Shown here: positions 1 through 11,450 of the stretch, piece after piece
How positions within the stretch are numbered: the first letter of the stretch is position 1
How the letters are laid out: each line of letters opens with the position of its first letter
Assembly (NCBI RefSeq): GCF_017591425.1
Contig: NW_024466599.1
Location: forward strand, 57,363,501 to 57,427,500
Reading direction: 5' to 3'
Length of the DNA: 64,000 nucleotides
Origin: Ochotona curzoniae
Lineage: Eukaryota; Chordata; Mammalia; Lagomorpha; Ochotonidae
Made by a program: the position numbers and the translations under genes
The notes under the pieces: generated by a model
Database searches by the model: none
The model's input: only the letters and a program-made list of their open reading frames with translations
What the model was told of the DNA's origin: nothing

Positions 1-1760
1 CAGGTTACCTAGAAGTGCTTGTTGTACCACGATGGTACAAAGACATGGGAGGAATGCCACTGCTATGGTACATTAGGGGTCTGATAGTCGATCCCATTGT
101 AAGAGTTTTAAAACAAATTTCACCTTTCCAAAGCATTAAGAAATAGCCATAGGACCTTTCTTTTCCTAAATTTGAATTGTAGGCACTAGAATAGCTACAT
201 TGGTTTGACACAGTGTTAATAAATTAGTTATATTTAATGTTCATAATCTACTTGTAGATTAGGCTTAACATGGATTCAATGTTGTAAACTGTTCATTTTT
301 CTAAGCATTAACAACCAGTTGCAATATGGTTTTATAGTGATTAAAATCAATTTTTACTTTATCATTAGCAACAAAACATATGTGCATATGTGATGTAAAA
401 AATACACTAATGCACACTTGGTAAATTTTAATATTCCTTAATCATTAGAATAATTTTATATCTTTCAATCAAACTAGATGTGTAATTTTGGATAGTATTC
501 ATTAGTTAACAATTCAGTGACAAATGCTCATACAGAAAACACTAAGTAGAAAAAAAGTTTCAGACTTGGATAGAAAGTAAAAATTTATAGAAAAAAAAAC
601 AGAAAAAAAAAACTATTAGATAAGTAGTCTAAGCAAATCCAGCTACTAGAGATAATAGGAATTTCTAGGAAAAAGAAAAAATAGGAAGCACTATATGATG
701 AATATAAATTGCATATATTTTTGACCAACATAGTAAGTAGCCAATACACTGAATGACAAAAATCTCAAGGTAGGACCAATCCTGAAAGAACAGAAATAAA
801 GTGAACTATCCCATAAATATTCCCAGAAGCTAAACAGATCATACATAAAGGTATCAGAACATAGACAACTCTTGCCCTTTTACTAACTAACCAGGATTTG
901 AGCATAAAATGGAATGGTAACTTGAAAGTCTGAGGACACTCTTCTCTATATCCTATCAAGTACAAATTGGTATTTTTAGTTCTCTGCATAATTTATGTTT
1001 TCCTACAACACAAATTTCACAAGACCAAGACTTGAAAGACAAACCGACAGCAGGAAGTCTCCAGAAACAACGACGATGATGGGAGTATTTGGTATGATCT
1101 TACGTGGGAGGGCGACTGTTGTATCTGGAGGCTCTGTGAGAATTCTGTCAAAGTCTTAGAGGACACTACTAACCCCACAAAAGACGACGTAGAAGTTTAT
1201 AGTATTTTAAACAGAAAAACATATATAAAAACCTGGACATAATAAGCCTTACAAAGAAAAAGTTATATGAAGATATGAAATAGCCAAGAGCAAAGTAAGT
1301 TTGTTAATCAAAGTATCAATACTACCTATGTAAATTATTTAGAAATTTGAAGAGTTAGCTTTATCATGTTTTAGAGAATTGAATAAAAAATTTCATAGAA
1401 AGCAGGGATCTGGGAAATGTGAAATCATACCTGTATTGAAATACAATATGATTTGCCAATTTTTACTTTATCATTACTTAATGAATGTGTCAATGAGTTA
1501 TACCTATCTGTACTTTCCAAGTTGTAAATGTGTAGAAACATAACTCAGATCAGAGAAAAATAAAATTCAAGTCCTAATTTAAGATATGCTTGAATTTGAA
1601 AATGCAAATGTATGTGGATAGGTCTCAGCCAGATACACTGTTCCCTAGTCTTCTCATTTTGTTTATATTCATCAGGGCAAGTGAAGTAATGATTACATTA
1701 TCACATATAGTGTTATTCATACATACCTACTTACCTACCAAAAAGCATGCTGTATTAGAA
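1..1760. other. Unassigned AT-rich sequence
   Basis: I recognise no repeat or gene here. Open frames are short (74 codons at most) and resemble no protein I know. The one distinctive part is 1020-1200, which keeps several CpGs in otherwise CpG-poor sequence and is treated as a finding. Confidence 0.5.
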
Positions 1761-1769
1761 TTGAAGCTC

Positions 1770-1789
1770 AAAAAAAAAAAAAAAAAAAA
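1770..1789 (+). repeat. A20 tract flanked by direct repeats
   Basis: Twenty A residues sit between two identical 9-bp copies of TTGAAGCTC (1761-1769 and 1790-1798). The second copy is also the 5' target duplication of the adjacent CSINE. L1 endonuclease prefers A-rich targets, which explains a tract next to a SINE but not the extra upstream copy. Confidence 0.85.
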
Positions 1790-1798
1790 TTGAAGCTC

Positions 1799-2115
1799 CA
1801 GGTGCCTGACCTGATTGCCTAGTGGCTAAATTCTCAGCTTGCATATACCAAGATTCCACAAATGTACTGGTTTGTGGTCCGGCGGCCATGCTTCCCATTC
1901 AGCTGTCTGCTTGTGGCCTGGGAAAGCAGTGGCAGGTGGCCCAAAGCGTTAGAACCCTGAACCCACATGGGAGACGCAGAAGAGGCTCCTGACTCCTAGC
2001 TCAGGATTGACTCAGTTCTGGCCATTGCCACCACTTGGGGAGTGAACCATCAGAAGGAAGATCTTTGTCTCTCCTCTCTAAATTTGGCTTTCCAATAAAA
2101 ATCTTGAAAAAAAAA
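1799..2115 (+). mobile_element. CSINE, diverged, near full length, with target duplications
   Basis: The tRNA-derived head, the core CTTGTGGCCTGGGAAAGCAG, a CTCCTCTCT tract and an A-rich tail with AATAAAAATCTT are all present in order. Flanks TTGAAGCTC (1790-1798) and TTGTAGCTC (2116-2124) form a target duplication with one mismatch. CSINEs are non-autonomous pol III elements moved by L1 enzymes. Confidence 0.92.
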
Positions 2116-2124
2116 TTGTAGCTC

Positions 2125-2650
2125 TAGTACACACTATTACTAATGCACTGCCTTGATTTGAGGAGTATAAAGTGGCCCCATATGGTAACTCCGATGTGAC
2201 ACTGCACTGCTATTTCTAAAATCACCAACACTTATCTTTGGCTTCTTGGGACAGTGCATGCTGTCAGGCTTGATGATAGATGAGGATTAATTGTGCTTCA
2301 AGTGTGAAGGGGAGTGAAATAAGCTAGTTATGCACTTCAACTTGTATGCATGTAATCCTCTCTAAAAAAACTCACACAACTACTCAGAATTATTTATCAG
2401 TATATGTCAACTTGACAAAAGCTATATAGTTTTAATTTCAATTTTCTCTTGATATTAATTGCAACAAAATTTAACCCCTCCAGAATTTTTCTACCAGAAA
2501 GCATATTGACATAGTTATGTTACAGTAACTGAATTCCATTCAGTTGTACATTGCTCTGTCAGAAGGGACTCAAAAAGATAACTTTGATTTTGTTATTTTG
2601 TTGGTTGCCTTTCAAAGAGATTCATAGACTCTAATAATTGCCTCCCCCCA
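2125..2650. other. Unassigned unique sequence
   Basis: About 0.5 kb between two SINEs with no motif or element I recognise. Confidence 0.5.
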
Positions 2651-2953
2651 CTTTTTTTTTCTTGACAGGCAGAGAAAGATGGAGAGCTCCTAAGCTCTGT
2701 CACTTACTCATGCGCCAGATGCCTACAACAGGCACGACTGGCCAAGCCAGAATCATTATAATCTCAATTCAGATTTCCCCGGGGATGACAGGGAATCAAG
2801 TACAAGACTTGGAGACATACCATCTCCAGGGATGCACATTAGGAGGAAGATAGGAAGATAGACTTGGGAGAAGAGCCAAGGATGAGAAACTAAGCATTCC
2901 GATAGGGGGCGCAAAAGAACCCAACAGCATATCAAACTCCAGGACAAATGCCC
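2651..2953 (-). mobile_element. Old lagomorph SINE, antisense
   Basis: It begins with a T run and GGCAGAGA (tail and pyrimidine tract in reverse). GGGATGCACATTAGGAGGAAG, the reversed older-type core, and GCATTCCGATAGGGGGCGC near the 5' end follow. It is much more diverged than the GGCCTGGGAAAGCAG type and belongs to an older subfamily. Confidence 0.8.
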
Positions 2954-3228
2954 ACTAGACTTTAAAAAAGTGTATCAATAGAATTGTTTTCAATCTACCT
3001 CTGCTGTGACCATAAGAAACCATCTTTTCTATTGCAGGTACACACAATAATTGAATCAACAAAACTTAATTCCTCTTACACATATTCTGTCTATAATTAT
3101 AGTGGCCAAGTGTAATAAATCCAGACTGTTGAAAGATTTCATTAGGAGGCGGTCAAAACTGATTCGTCTTCAGGTCATTTTAGGTCGAAGATGCAGCTTA
3201 TTTGATTAAGAAAGTAAATGAATCTTCC

Positions 3229-3552
3229 AAGCCCCAGTGGCGTGGCCTAGAGGCTAAAGTCCTCGCCTTGAATGCGCCCGGGATCCCATATGGGTGCCGG
3301 TTCTAATCCCGGCAGCTCCACTTCCCATCCAGCTCTCTGCTTGTGGCCTGGGAAAGCAGTCAAGGACAGCCAAAAGCCTTGGGACCCTGCACCCATGTGG
3401 GATACCCAGAAGACAGTTCCTGGATCCTGGCTTTGAATCTGCATAGCACTGGCCGTTGCGACTGCTTGGGAGTGAATCATCAGATGTAAGATCTTTCTCT
3501 GTCTCTCCTCTCTGTATATCTGACTTTTCAATAAAAATACAGTAAGTCTTAA
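3229..3552 (+). mobile_element. CSINE, full length, first of a tandem pair
   Basis: Full structure from GCCCCAGTGGCGTGGCCTAG through box B (GGTTCTAATCCC) to a CTCTGTATATCTGAC end with ATAAAAATACAG tail. Target duplications are AAATGAATCTTCC (3216-3228) and AAATAAATCTTCC (3553-3565). The downstream duplication served as the target of the next SINE. Confidence 0.95.
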
Positions 3553-3565
3553 AAATAAATCTTCC

Positions 3566-3894
3566 GGGCCCGGCACGGTGGCGCAAGTGGTTAAAGGTCC
3601 TCACCTTGCCGCCCGGGATCCCATATGGGCGCCGGTTCTAATCCCGGCAGCCCCGCTTCCCTTCCAGCTCCCTGCCTGTGGCCTGGGAAAGCAGTCGAGG
3701 ACGGCCCAAAGCTTTGGGAACCTGCACCCGCGTGGGAGACCCGGAAGAGGCTCCTGGCTTCGGATCGGCATAGTATCGGCCCGTTGCGCTCACTTGGGGA
3801 GTGAATCATCGGACGGAAGATCTTCCTCTCTGTCTCTCCTCTCTGTATATCTGCCTTTCCAATGAAAAAATAATAAAAAAATAAATCTTTAAAA
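3566..3894 (+). mobile_element. CSINE, young, full length, second of a tandem pair
   Basis: Starts cleanly at GGGCCCGGC and retains several CpGs (GCGCCGG, CCCGCGTGGG, ATCGGACGG), so it is one of the younger copies here. It sits between AAATAAATCTTCC copies at 3553-3565 and 3895-3907. An open frame over 3578-3865 is a by-product of the SINE sequence. Confidence 0.97.
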
Positions 3895-3909
3895 AAATAA
3901 ATCTTCCAT

Positions 3910-3983
3910 ATTTATTTAATTACTTGCTTATTTTTACTTATTATTCTTATGATACAGTTCCATAGGCCCTGGGAACTCAGTGT
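3910..3983 (-). mobile_element. L1 3'-end fragment, antisense
   Basis: In reverse it reads TTCCCAGGGCCTATGGAACTG followed by TATCATAA and A-rich sequence. The same motif occurs at the 3' end of the L1 piece at 15.8 kb and, in reverse, at 53.9 kb. I take it as the lagomorph L1 terminus, 5'-truncated to under 100 bp. Confidence 0.55.
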
Positions 3984-4103
3984 GTTTGGGGTGGAGAGGA
4001 CATCTTCTCCAAGTTTAAAGGAACTAATCAGATAAAATTCACATTTCACATTGAGAAAGCAAACTAATTGACTGTTTCAATGTCAACATCTTTCCAAAAT
4101 GAA

Positions 4104-4232
4104 CACCTGGAAGAGTTCCTGGCTCCCGGCTTCGGATAGATGCAGCACCGGCCATTGCGCTGACTCAGGGAGTGACATCGGACAGAAGATCTGCCTCTGT
4201 CTTCTTCCTCTCTCTATATATATCTGACTTTG
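4104..4232 (+). mobile_element. CSINE 3' half, truncated at both ends
   Basis: Begins in the distal SINE body (CACCTGGAAGAGTTCCTGGC) and runs to TATATCTGACTTTG. It stops there without the expected AATAAA and A-rich tail, abutting an unassigned CpG-bearing block. Loss of the tail suggests the neighbour was inserted into it or the region was rearranged. Confidence 0.85.
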
Positions 4233-4805
4233 AAATCTGGGCTGTGGAGATTTGCTAACTGTAGACATTTACCCCCTGAACCAGACCAAATGTCCAAGGG
4301 ACCCCCAAATCTCAGACGTTTTTGGCAGACTGGGCATGATGTAGAAAGCAGACTTTCCGCGGAGATTGTGGGCCATCTTGCTGACAAAGTGCGCGGATAG
4401 ATATGAGGCATCTTCACTGTCACTTCATCCTTTTAGTGACTGTGGACTAAATGCATCTAAGTACTAAGTCTTGTTAGATTCCTTTTCTAGTTAGATCTGT
4501 TTGTTTACTGATATCGGTTCCTGTAACTCATGCTTACTTATCCTGTTGCCTGAGCCTGGTGATTGTTTTCCAAATCCCTTGTGATCTATTAGAGTAATTT
4601 GTATGCTATTGTTAAGTAGTAACCAATCTGCCTGCTTACTCTGCCAACATCATGGTACAAGTAGCCCAGTAGAATTCAATCAAGCATCATTGGTTCAATA
4701 ATGTGCATCGGTTCATTTTACCTTAGCATTCCCTGTATTCCAAAATTCTCCGCACGAATATCACACCTTGAGTCCCGGTTCCTACTAGAGGAATCCTGAG
4801 AGTGA
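4233..4805. other. Unassigned block with LTR-like features
   Basis: About 570 bp beginning at the broken tail of a CSINE. It retains CpGs (TTCCGCGGAG, GTGCGCGGAT, TCCGCACGAAT, CCCGG), has a CCAAT-like motif (AACCAATCTG, 4621-4630) and a possible weak polyadenylation signal near 4697. No coding frame of note. I suspect an LTR or other young insert but cannot name it. Confidence 0.3.
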
Positions 4806-5565
4806 ACAAATAGAGTAAGACAGAGGAGATACAAAAGGTTTTTGAAGTTTGCAGAAACTTCTTTTTCAGTATACTCTATCAGTGGATAAATAAAAGCAAG
4901 GATGGATTCTATCCAGATAAATACAATTTACTCTTTTACTTAATTATAATTCATGTCCCCTTAAGACAAGGAATACAGTTCCTTATGAAGGCCAAAGGTC
5001 AGTAAATGTGTCCAAAACTGTTTGTCATAGAAAGTTTAAGATGATTTTATACTAAGGATTCAATCAAGTTCATTTGATACCATTCCCAAGGGAAAATCCC
5101 TTTGTACTTTCTTGGATTAAAAAATGAGCACATTTCATAAAAAAAACAACTTTGTTTACAACTAATTTTGTTGTGAAAATTTCCAACTCAACATTTTAGT
5201 GTTCAATAGATTGAGTTAGAGGTTTTCACCTAATCTCTTCATCTCATTTCATTTCAAAAATGAGATGAAATTATCTATCGCAACTCAAAGCAACTCTATC
5301 GCATGTTCCCTGTGTAGACTATGTCTACATGTCTCACAATTAGTCAAGCTACCAGACTGAGAACAAAAGCAATTCCAAAAATTTCCAAGTTGAGAAGCTT
5401 GAGCTTATAATCATAAGTCCTTTTTAAAGAACCCTTATAAATGAATTGACATGTAAGCACACCCTACTGGAGCCTGCTGCCATCACCAGTCTGCAGCCTT
5501 TTCACCTCTACACCGCGTCGCACCTCTCATTCATGTTCCACGTGCGTACACCTATGCTTGTCTGA

Positions 5566-5640
5566 CATAAGAGACTGCAGTATATGAGGACTTTGGTATG
5601 TGTTGGCAGCCTGGAACCAATTCACATATGAAACACTTTT
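5566..5640 (+). mobile_element. MER2/Tigger-like DNA transposon relic
   Basis: ATAAGAGACTGCAGTATATGAGGACTTTGGTATGTGTTGGCAGCCTGGAACCAATT follows the end of the MER2 consensus as I recall it (GGACTTGAGCATCCGTGGATTTTGGTATCC, then TCCTGGAACCAATCCC). Only the 3' end survives. It is an ancient mammalian fossil. Confidence 0.6.
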
Positions 5641-6190
5641 GGAAAGCATCACTATATTGAATTTGTCCTTTTTGTATGAAGATCACATCAATGTGGAAAA
5701 GAAACTAAAAATAAAAAGTTGGATTGTATATATTATTTTAAATTAAATGTGAGTAGTTTGGTTAGTGTTTGCCTATGGCTTCAATTTATTTGTGCAACAA
5801 GGCAGGAGTTAATGTTTGAGTGATCTAAATACTGATGCTGTCTATTCCAGGCAGAAAAAGAAATATTTTTCAAAAGAAAAAAATAGGCATTTTCTATTCT
5901 TGGTGAATCATGGTAATTAATGATGAAAATGTTGCATATAGGCCAAAGTTTGGCTGTACCCTAATAGCCTGTTACACTAAGATCTTTGGAAGATCATCAC
6001 ATATCTTTTACTGAAATCAGTAACTTGGGAATTTTGGAAATGGGAATAAGGTAGGTAACAGAGGGCTCATTACAATTTTTTTTTGGGGGGGGGACACCTT
6101 GTTTTAGTGACACATACATGCAAACCCAGTTTCCTTGGAGATTTTGTTAATGGATTATCACAGAGCCCAGTCCAAAGATCATGCTATTAT
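5641..6190. other. Unassigned AT-rich sequence with T9G9 junction
   Basis: No element recognised. At 6076-6093 a T run passes directly into a G run, an unusual homopolymer junction likely to vary in length and to be error-prone in sequencing. Confidence 0.5.
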
Positions 6191-6193
6191 TAT

Positions 6194-6437
6194 TAGGGCC
6201 AAATTAGTGATGCAGCATGAAGATCTTGGTAGGGCCCATGTACCAGCATCCCATTTGCCTGTCAGTTTCAAGTCTTGGCTACTTCACTTCAAATACAGTG
6301 TTCTGCTAATGTGCCTGGGAAAGCAGCAGAAGACAATTCAAGTCACTGAGCCCCTAAGTCATATGGGAGACATCTAACCTATGTATCATTAAACAGCAGA
6401 TATAATATGGTCAATAAGAAAAAAAAATTAAAAGTTT
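6194..6437 (+). mobile_element. Old lagomorph SINE
   Basis: Degraded head (AGGGCCAAATTAGTGATGC), then CTAATGTGCCTGGGAAAGCAG and CATATGGGAGACATC in the expected order, ending in A-rich sequence. The CTAATG spacing marks the older type. The distal body appears deleted. Confidence 0.75.
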
Positions 6438-8573
6438 GAAAATTTCAGTGTTCCAGGGTTTTCTGCATCATCTGTCTCCAAAATTTAGAATTTATTAAGT
6501 AGTATTCACAGAACAGCCATCTGTAGATTAAATGAATGCAACTATTATTACTTGGGCCATTAATTATAGTCTCAGAGTTACAATTTAACAGAGTCTTATA
6601 TTTGCATGCCTTACTCCTTTCTTCCCATCTTGCCACCGATCTCAGCAGACAATCAAGGTCAGGAAATGTTATCTTTTGGTAAATCATCCTATTGTGATCA
6701 AGAAGGTCTAGAATAATCTTTTCCATGGCTGATAAAGTTATTGCCATTTCTGCATATCACCATCCTGCCTTGGACTGGGCTTCATTATTCTGCAATTATA
6801 GGGTTAGTCTTCACATTCAGTCAGAGAAAACTACCAGTGAATGCTTCTACAAAACCTATTAACTCCACTAATTCTTTGCACCTTTAGAGTACAAGGGGAT
6901 TTGATTCCTAATTTCATTTCCAAGATGCTTAATGTGCCAGCTCATTAGCAAATTACAACCAGTGAGTGGCCTTTGTGTCAGCTGAATTTTTTATTGGCTC
7001 TCTTGGTTCTTCAACATTATAACACCATTTCTTTCTTCCTGCTGTTTGAGTATTTATATAAAGATGAGATGCTATGCATCCCGGCTTATCCCCTTGCTAA
7101 ATAATTATAACAGTGTATATGAGGCTAATTCTTCCAATTTTATTTTAAATTGATCACTCTGCCCCTTCTAGAGAAACTATTTTATCACACTAACGACTGC
7201 CCAGAAAAAAAATACAGGTGTTTCCTGTCGAATATGTGGATCTCACAGATAGTGGCTTTTGCCAAGGCAAATTTTCCTGTTTATTAATCAAGTTAATAAT
7301 ATGTGTTCTCTCTCATTAGAAGAAGCAATGTTAACTGACAGAATTCCAAATGACAAAATCAGGTAAAGGAGTTCAAATGTAGCTATAACACTGACGAACT
7401 CACCCAGTCACAACATCATTTGAAAGACATGGATCATAATTATGTTTGAATTATTTACGTGTATCAGGTGGAGCAATGTCATGTGATACAGATTGTAGAG
7501 CTTGTTGCAACCAGCCTGACTCACCCTGACTCCCAGGCTACCCCATCCTCACTTATTCTCCTAGTTTACAATAACATTTTCATTTCACTTTAAAATTACA
7601 TGCTTAACACTCCATTAGATCATTATAAACCCTGGTAAGCAGAAAATAACAAAGAAAAAAACAATAAAATCCCTTCTACTCCTTCAATGTATAAGCGAAG
7701 GCTGTACACAACAATCAACTGCAAAATGTCACTCACAAATCCACAAATTATTTATGCACTCCATGTAAGAAAAACATGGTATTTGTTCTTCATGATTCTC
7801 AAATTTTCCTAAAAATCTTGATCAAGGATGTATGTTAAAATGTGAAATTCTCTGATACTATTAAATGGAGAAATACAGATAGGAAAAACATAGGTATAGA
7901 GCTTAGAAATACATATCATAACCTCTAAGATTACAACACATCCAGTATTGAAATTGCTGAAATTAAGTAATATATGATTCATAAAATAATGTATAGTTTG
8001 AGTAAAGAAATAACTTGAATAAAGCTCCTTCATTCAGCTGAATTGCTCTGTTTCATTACCTACTACAAAAACTAGAAAAAAATGAATTCTCATATTAAGA
8101 TCATTTACAAAAAAGAAGCTAGCAGGGTTCTTGCAAGATGCCGTAAGTATTTTAAATATGTGTTTTCTTACCAAGTTTCTGATGAATAAACCCTCAGTAC
8201 TGGATCTTGTGTATGTGGATAGACTTAGAGTGGATAATTAAGGATCACAGACTTAACGGAAAAAAAATCCTGTGATTAACATAGTAGCACAGCTCTGCTA
8301 TAGACCAAGAACTGTTTATTCATCATAGTTGAAACATCAGATATTCTGAATAAGACAAACAGTACTACTAATGCTTTCTTCTCTGGTATTTATTTTTAAC
8401 AACTTCTATGTAATGGAAGCTACATTGAATACTGTAAGATATAAAATCCTTTTTCCTTAGCTCTTACTGACAGGATAAACAAAAACTGCATTCAGAATAA
8501 TTGTATACAGATAGTGGTAAGATGGTGGGAAAGCCAAAATTGGAACTACTTTCAGAGAAAGAAAAGAGGAATC
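6438..8573. other. Unassigned unique sequence, 2.1 kb
   Basis: AT-rich with short A/T runs and no recognised element. Open frames reach only 100 codons (6445-6747, minus strand) and the product has no motif I know. Confidence 0.5.
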
Positions 8574-8908
8574 GGGGTCCAGAGCCGTGGCCTACAGGCT
8601 AAAGTCCTCGCCTGGAAAGAACCAGGAACCAATATGGGCGCTTGTTCTAATCCCAGCAGCCTCACCTCCCATCCAGCTCCCTGCTTGTGGCCTAGGAAAG
8701 CAGTCGAGGATGGCCCAAAGCCTTGGGACCCTGCATCCATATGAGAGACCTGGAAGAGCTCCTGGCTCCCGGCTTCAGATAGGTGCAGCACCGGCTGCAG
8801 TGGTCACTTGGGGAGTGAATCATCGGAAAGAAGATCTTCCTCTCCGTCTCTCCTCCTCTCTGTATATCTGACTTTGCAATAAAAATGAAATAAGTCTTTA
8901 AAAAAAAT
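8574..8908 (+). mobile_element. CSINE, full length, fairly young
   Basis: GGGGTCCAGAGCCGTGGCCTA head, TTGTTCTAATCCCAGCAG at box B, CTTGTGGCCTAGGAAAGCAG core, ATCATCGGAAAGAAGATCTTC and an AATAAAAATGAAATAAGTC tail are all present. Confidence 0.95.
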
Positions 8909-9117
8909 TGCAATCAATGCAGTCAAGAGGTATTTATAAAAAAATTCTTCAAACTATCAAGATATGACACAAATGTACAACTAAAAAAATCAGAGAGGAT
9001 TCATACTGGGATGATTTAAATAAAATGGAACTAGCAATCTTCAATGGTGAGTGGGGTGTTGTCAAGATTAGCATAGTAGAGAAGTTCTAAATTAGGAAAT
9101 GCATAGAGGCCTCTTTG

Positions 9118-9404
9118 CATGGCAGAGCCCCCTAATCCTCCTCCTGTGGTGCCAGCACCGCATGTGTGTGCTCATCAGGTGCTGGCTGCTCCACTTTTGA
9201 TGTGGTTCCCTGCTAATGACCTGGGAAAGCATCTGAGGATGACCCAAGTCCTTGGGACATTGTAAAATGAGGGAGACCCAGAAAGAAATTCTTGGCTTTA
9301 GGTTGGCTCAATTCCTTCCTTTGCAGCCACTTTAGGAGCTAACCAGTAGGTGGAAGATCTCTCCCTTACTCTGATAGTAACTCTTTACCAAAGTAAGAAA
9401 AAAG
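9118..9404 (+). mobile_element. Old lagomorph SINE
   Basis: GGTGCCAGCACC with GGTGCTGGCTGCTCCACTT, then CTGCTAATGACCTGGGAAAGC and ACCAGTAGGTGGAAGATCTC follow the older SINE in order. The tail is reduced to AAAGTAAGAAAAAAG. Confidence 0.85.
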
Positions 9405-10014
9405 AAATGCATGGGAAAGGGTGAAAGAGCAAAATAAGGTACTGTAAGCTGTTTTCCCAGTCCCTTTAGTGTCTAATACAAAGCCAGTGTTATAACTTTG
9501 CGATGGAAAATAAAAACAATGGGTACATAGTGAATCTAAAACACAATGCTAGTAACAGGAAATAAAGGAAGCTTGTTAGCTAGTTTTAAGTTTCAGAATT
9601 TAGGGTAGTTCATTCTAAGCATCACTTTAGGAGGTGAGCTTGTAACATTTATATTTGATTAAACTTTGATTAAAGACGACTGCCCTTCATTCAGTGGCAA
9701 TCCTCATTTAATCATTGAAAGCTTAACAGAACAAAGACTACCTTCCCAAGCTAAGACTGACTGTAAATGACTAAATGCAGCACTTCTTATTCATGTCTAA
9801 AATGTGCTGGCCTACACTGTCAAGTTTGGACTTGGTACACCCTGCAATTTTTGCATTCCATCCATCTCAGCATCTCCATCCTTCTGGTTTGTTTCTTTAG
9901 ACACACCCTAACACATAGAGCCTTGAAATCAGTCCTCCTATCTTCAAATTTTTAAATACTGTGCAGTAGAAACATTAATGTGCATTTTTTCAGAAGAAAC
10001 ATGTCTATTGAAAC
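9405..10014. other. Unassigned sequence
   Basis: About 0.6 kb. A 62-codon frame at 9767-9955 has no recognisable content. Confidence 0.5.
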
Positions 10015-10262
10015 TATTGAAAGAGAGGGAAGTGAGGGAAAGTGGGAAGAGGAAGGAGAGAGTTTCAGGTAAATGCAGAAATCTCCAACTCCAACCAGAC
10101 CTGGTACTGTATTTGTGCGGTGGAGGCCAAGAGCTTTAGCCATCACCTGCTGCCTCCCAGCATGAAGCAGCAAGCTGCATTGGAAGGCAAGGAGCTGGAC
10201 CTCTAACCAGCACTCCACTATGAAATGCAGTTATCTCAAGAAGGGCTTAATCACCTTGCACG
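10015..10262 (-). mobile_element. Old lagomorph SINE, antisense
   Basis: A GAGAGGGAAG-rich tract is followed by CCATCACCTGCTGCCTCCCAG, a hallmark of the older antisense consensus, and CCAGCACTCCACTATGAAATGC near the 5' end. It lacks the clean GGCCTGGGAAAGCAG of younger copies. Confidence 0.75.
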
Positions 10263-11436
10263 TGACAGGCCCTCTGCACTTCTAATACAAAATGCAATCA
10301 TTGTGTAATTGCTTTGAAATACAATACTAACACTGATTTGGATTTTAAGAAAGGAACACAGGATTGACATTGAAGCAAAACAATGATTTAAAGCATAAAG
10401 CATTCTTGGCAAAGGCCTAACTAGGTTTTCATGCAGTCAGCTCAGAATGACTGGAGGAAACGGGATCAATTAAACAATCTGGAGAATTCTCACTGAATTT
10501 GCTAACTGGTTATAGATGGGAATTTTGAGAATGGCATAAATGACAAATTATTGGCTCTAACAAAAAATACTGATCTGTATGAAGTATTTTCTACACTTGT
10601 TTCTCTCACAGCATTTTTCAAGCACCAGGGTACATCAAGATATGGTAAATATTCTTTCTTCATTGTAATTCAGATTTCAGAACTGACTTCATGGATCCAA
10701 AAATTTGATGTGTGACATGTAAGGGGGGGTGCAGGATCTAATGGTCTGTGGTGACTAAGGACCCAATAAAACTTAGTAATCAGACTTCAGAAGTGAGTCT
10801 CCTTATCGTTAATAAAATGCTAAATTTTCCTAACACAATGTTTTTGCTTCTTTCAAATTCCAGTCAAATGTTTTCCAGCCACTTACTGATGCAGACTGTG
10901 CTGCTACATTTCACCCATGCTGAAATTTAGTCATCAGTTCTTCAACATGTTTCTCCAAAAGCTATACCAATGTTCGAGATTTTTTTTTTTCCTGAAGTGA
11001 TGGTTTTTGATCCACAACTAATGTCAGCATTGGGCTGTTTATTGTGAGTGTACGCCTCTGTTCCCTAATATATCATTAGCCATACTCTCCCAAGCATGGC
11101 TTGCCCAGCTGAACCCCTTAATAAAGCCTCACTTGAGAGTGTGGGCTGGACTTTTTATAACAGCTGGAGTTCTTTAATTGATAATAAGATGTTTAAATCT
11201 CTGAGTAGTCAAAGAATTTAAGTTTCCTCTTTCAAATATGACCTATGCCACGAGTTCCAGGGAAATAAAAGCACATTTAATATGGTGATAGAGGTAAAGT
11301 GAAGGGATCCAAAGACTACATTGGTTTCAAGTTTCTAGGAGGAATCAAACCATTACAAATGACTTAGCAGGGAGTATATTCTTTCTTAACCATGTTGTTC
11401 ATTGTATTATGATTTTTCCCATCACTCATTTCTAAG
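10263..11436. other. Unassigned sequence with a short LTR-like patch
   Basis: Mostly featureless. Around 11040-11160 there is CCTTAATAAAGCCTCACTTGAG, which resembles a retroviral polyadenylation region, but no boundaries or duplications can be seen, so I do not call an LTR. Confidence 0.4.
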
Positions 11437-11450
11437 AATAGCATATGATA

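Noticed and set aside
3578..3865. 95-codon open frame, plus strand, and its antisense companions
   Set aside because: It lies wholly inside a young CSINE. Similar frames recur in other CSINEs (for example 8587-8871, 37634-37951), so they reflect the repeat.
5231..5262. Inverted repeat TTCATCTCAT/ATGAGATGAA
   Set aside because: A 10-bp stem is expected by chance several times in this much AT-rich DNA, and no element surrounds it.
7517..7560. Minus-strand donor-like GTGAGTC after a GGGAGTCAGG segment
   Set aside because: No acceptable acceptor with a pyrimidine tract lies upstream on that strand.
11040..11160. Possible LTR fragment with AATAAAG
   Set aside because: No TG...CA ends, no duplication and no TATA box at a suitable distance.
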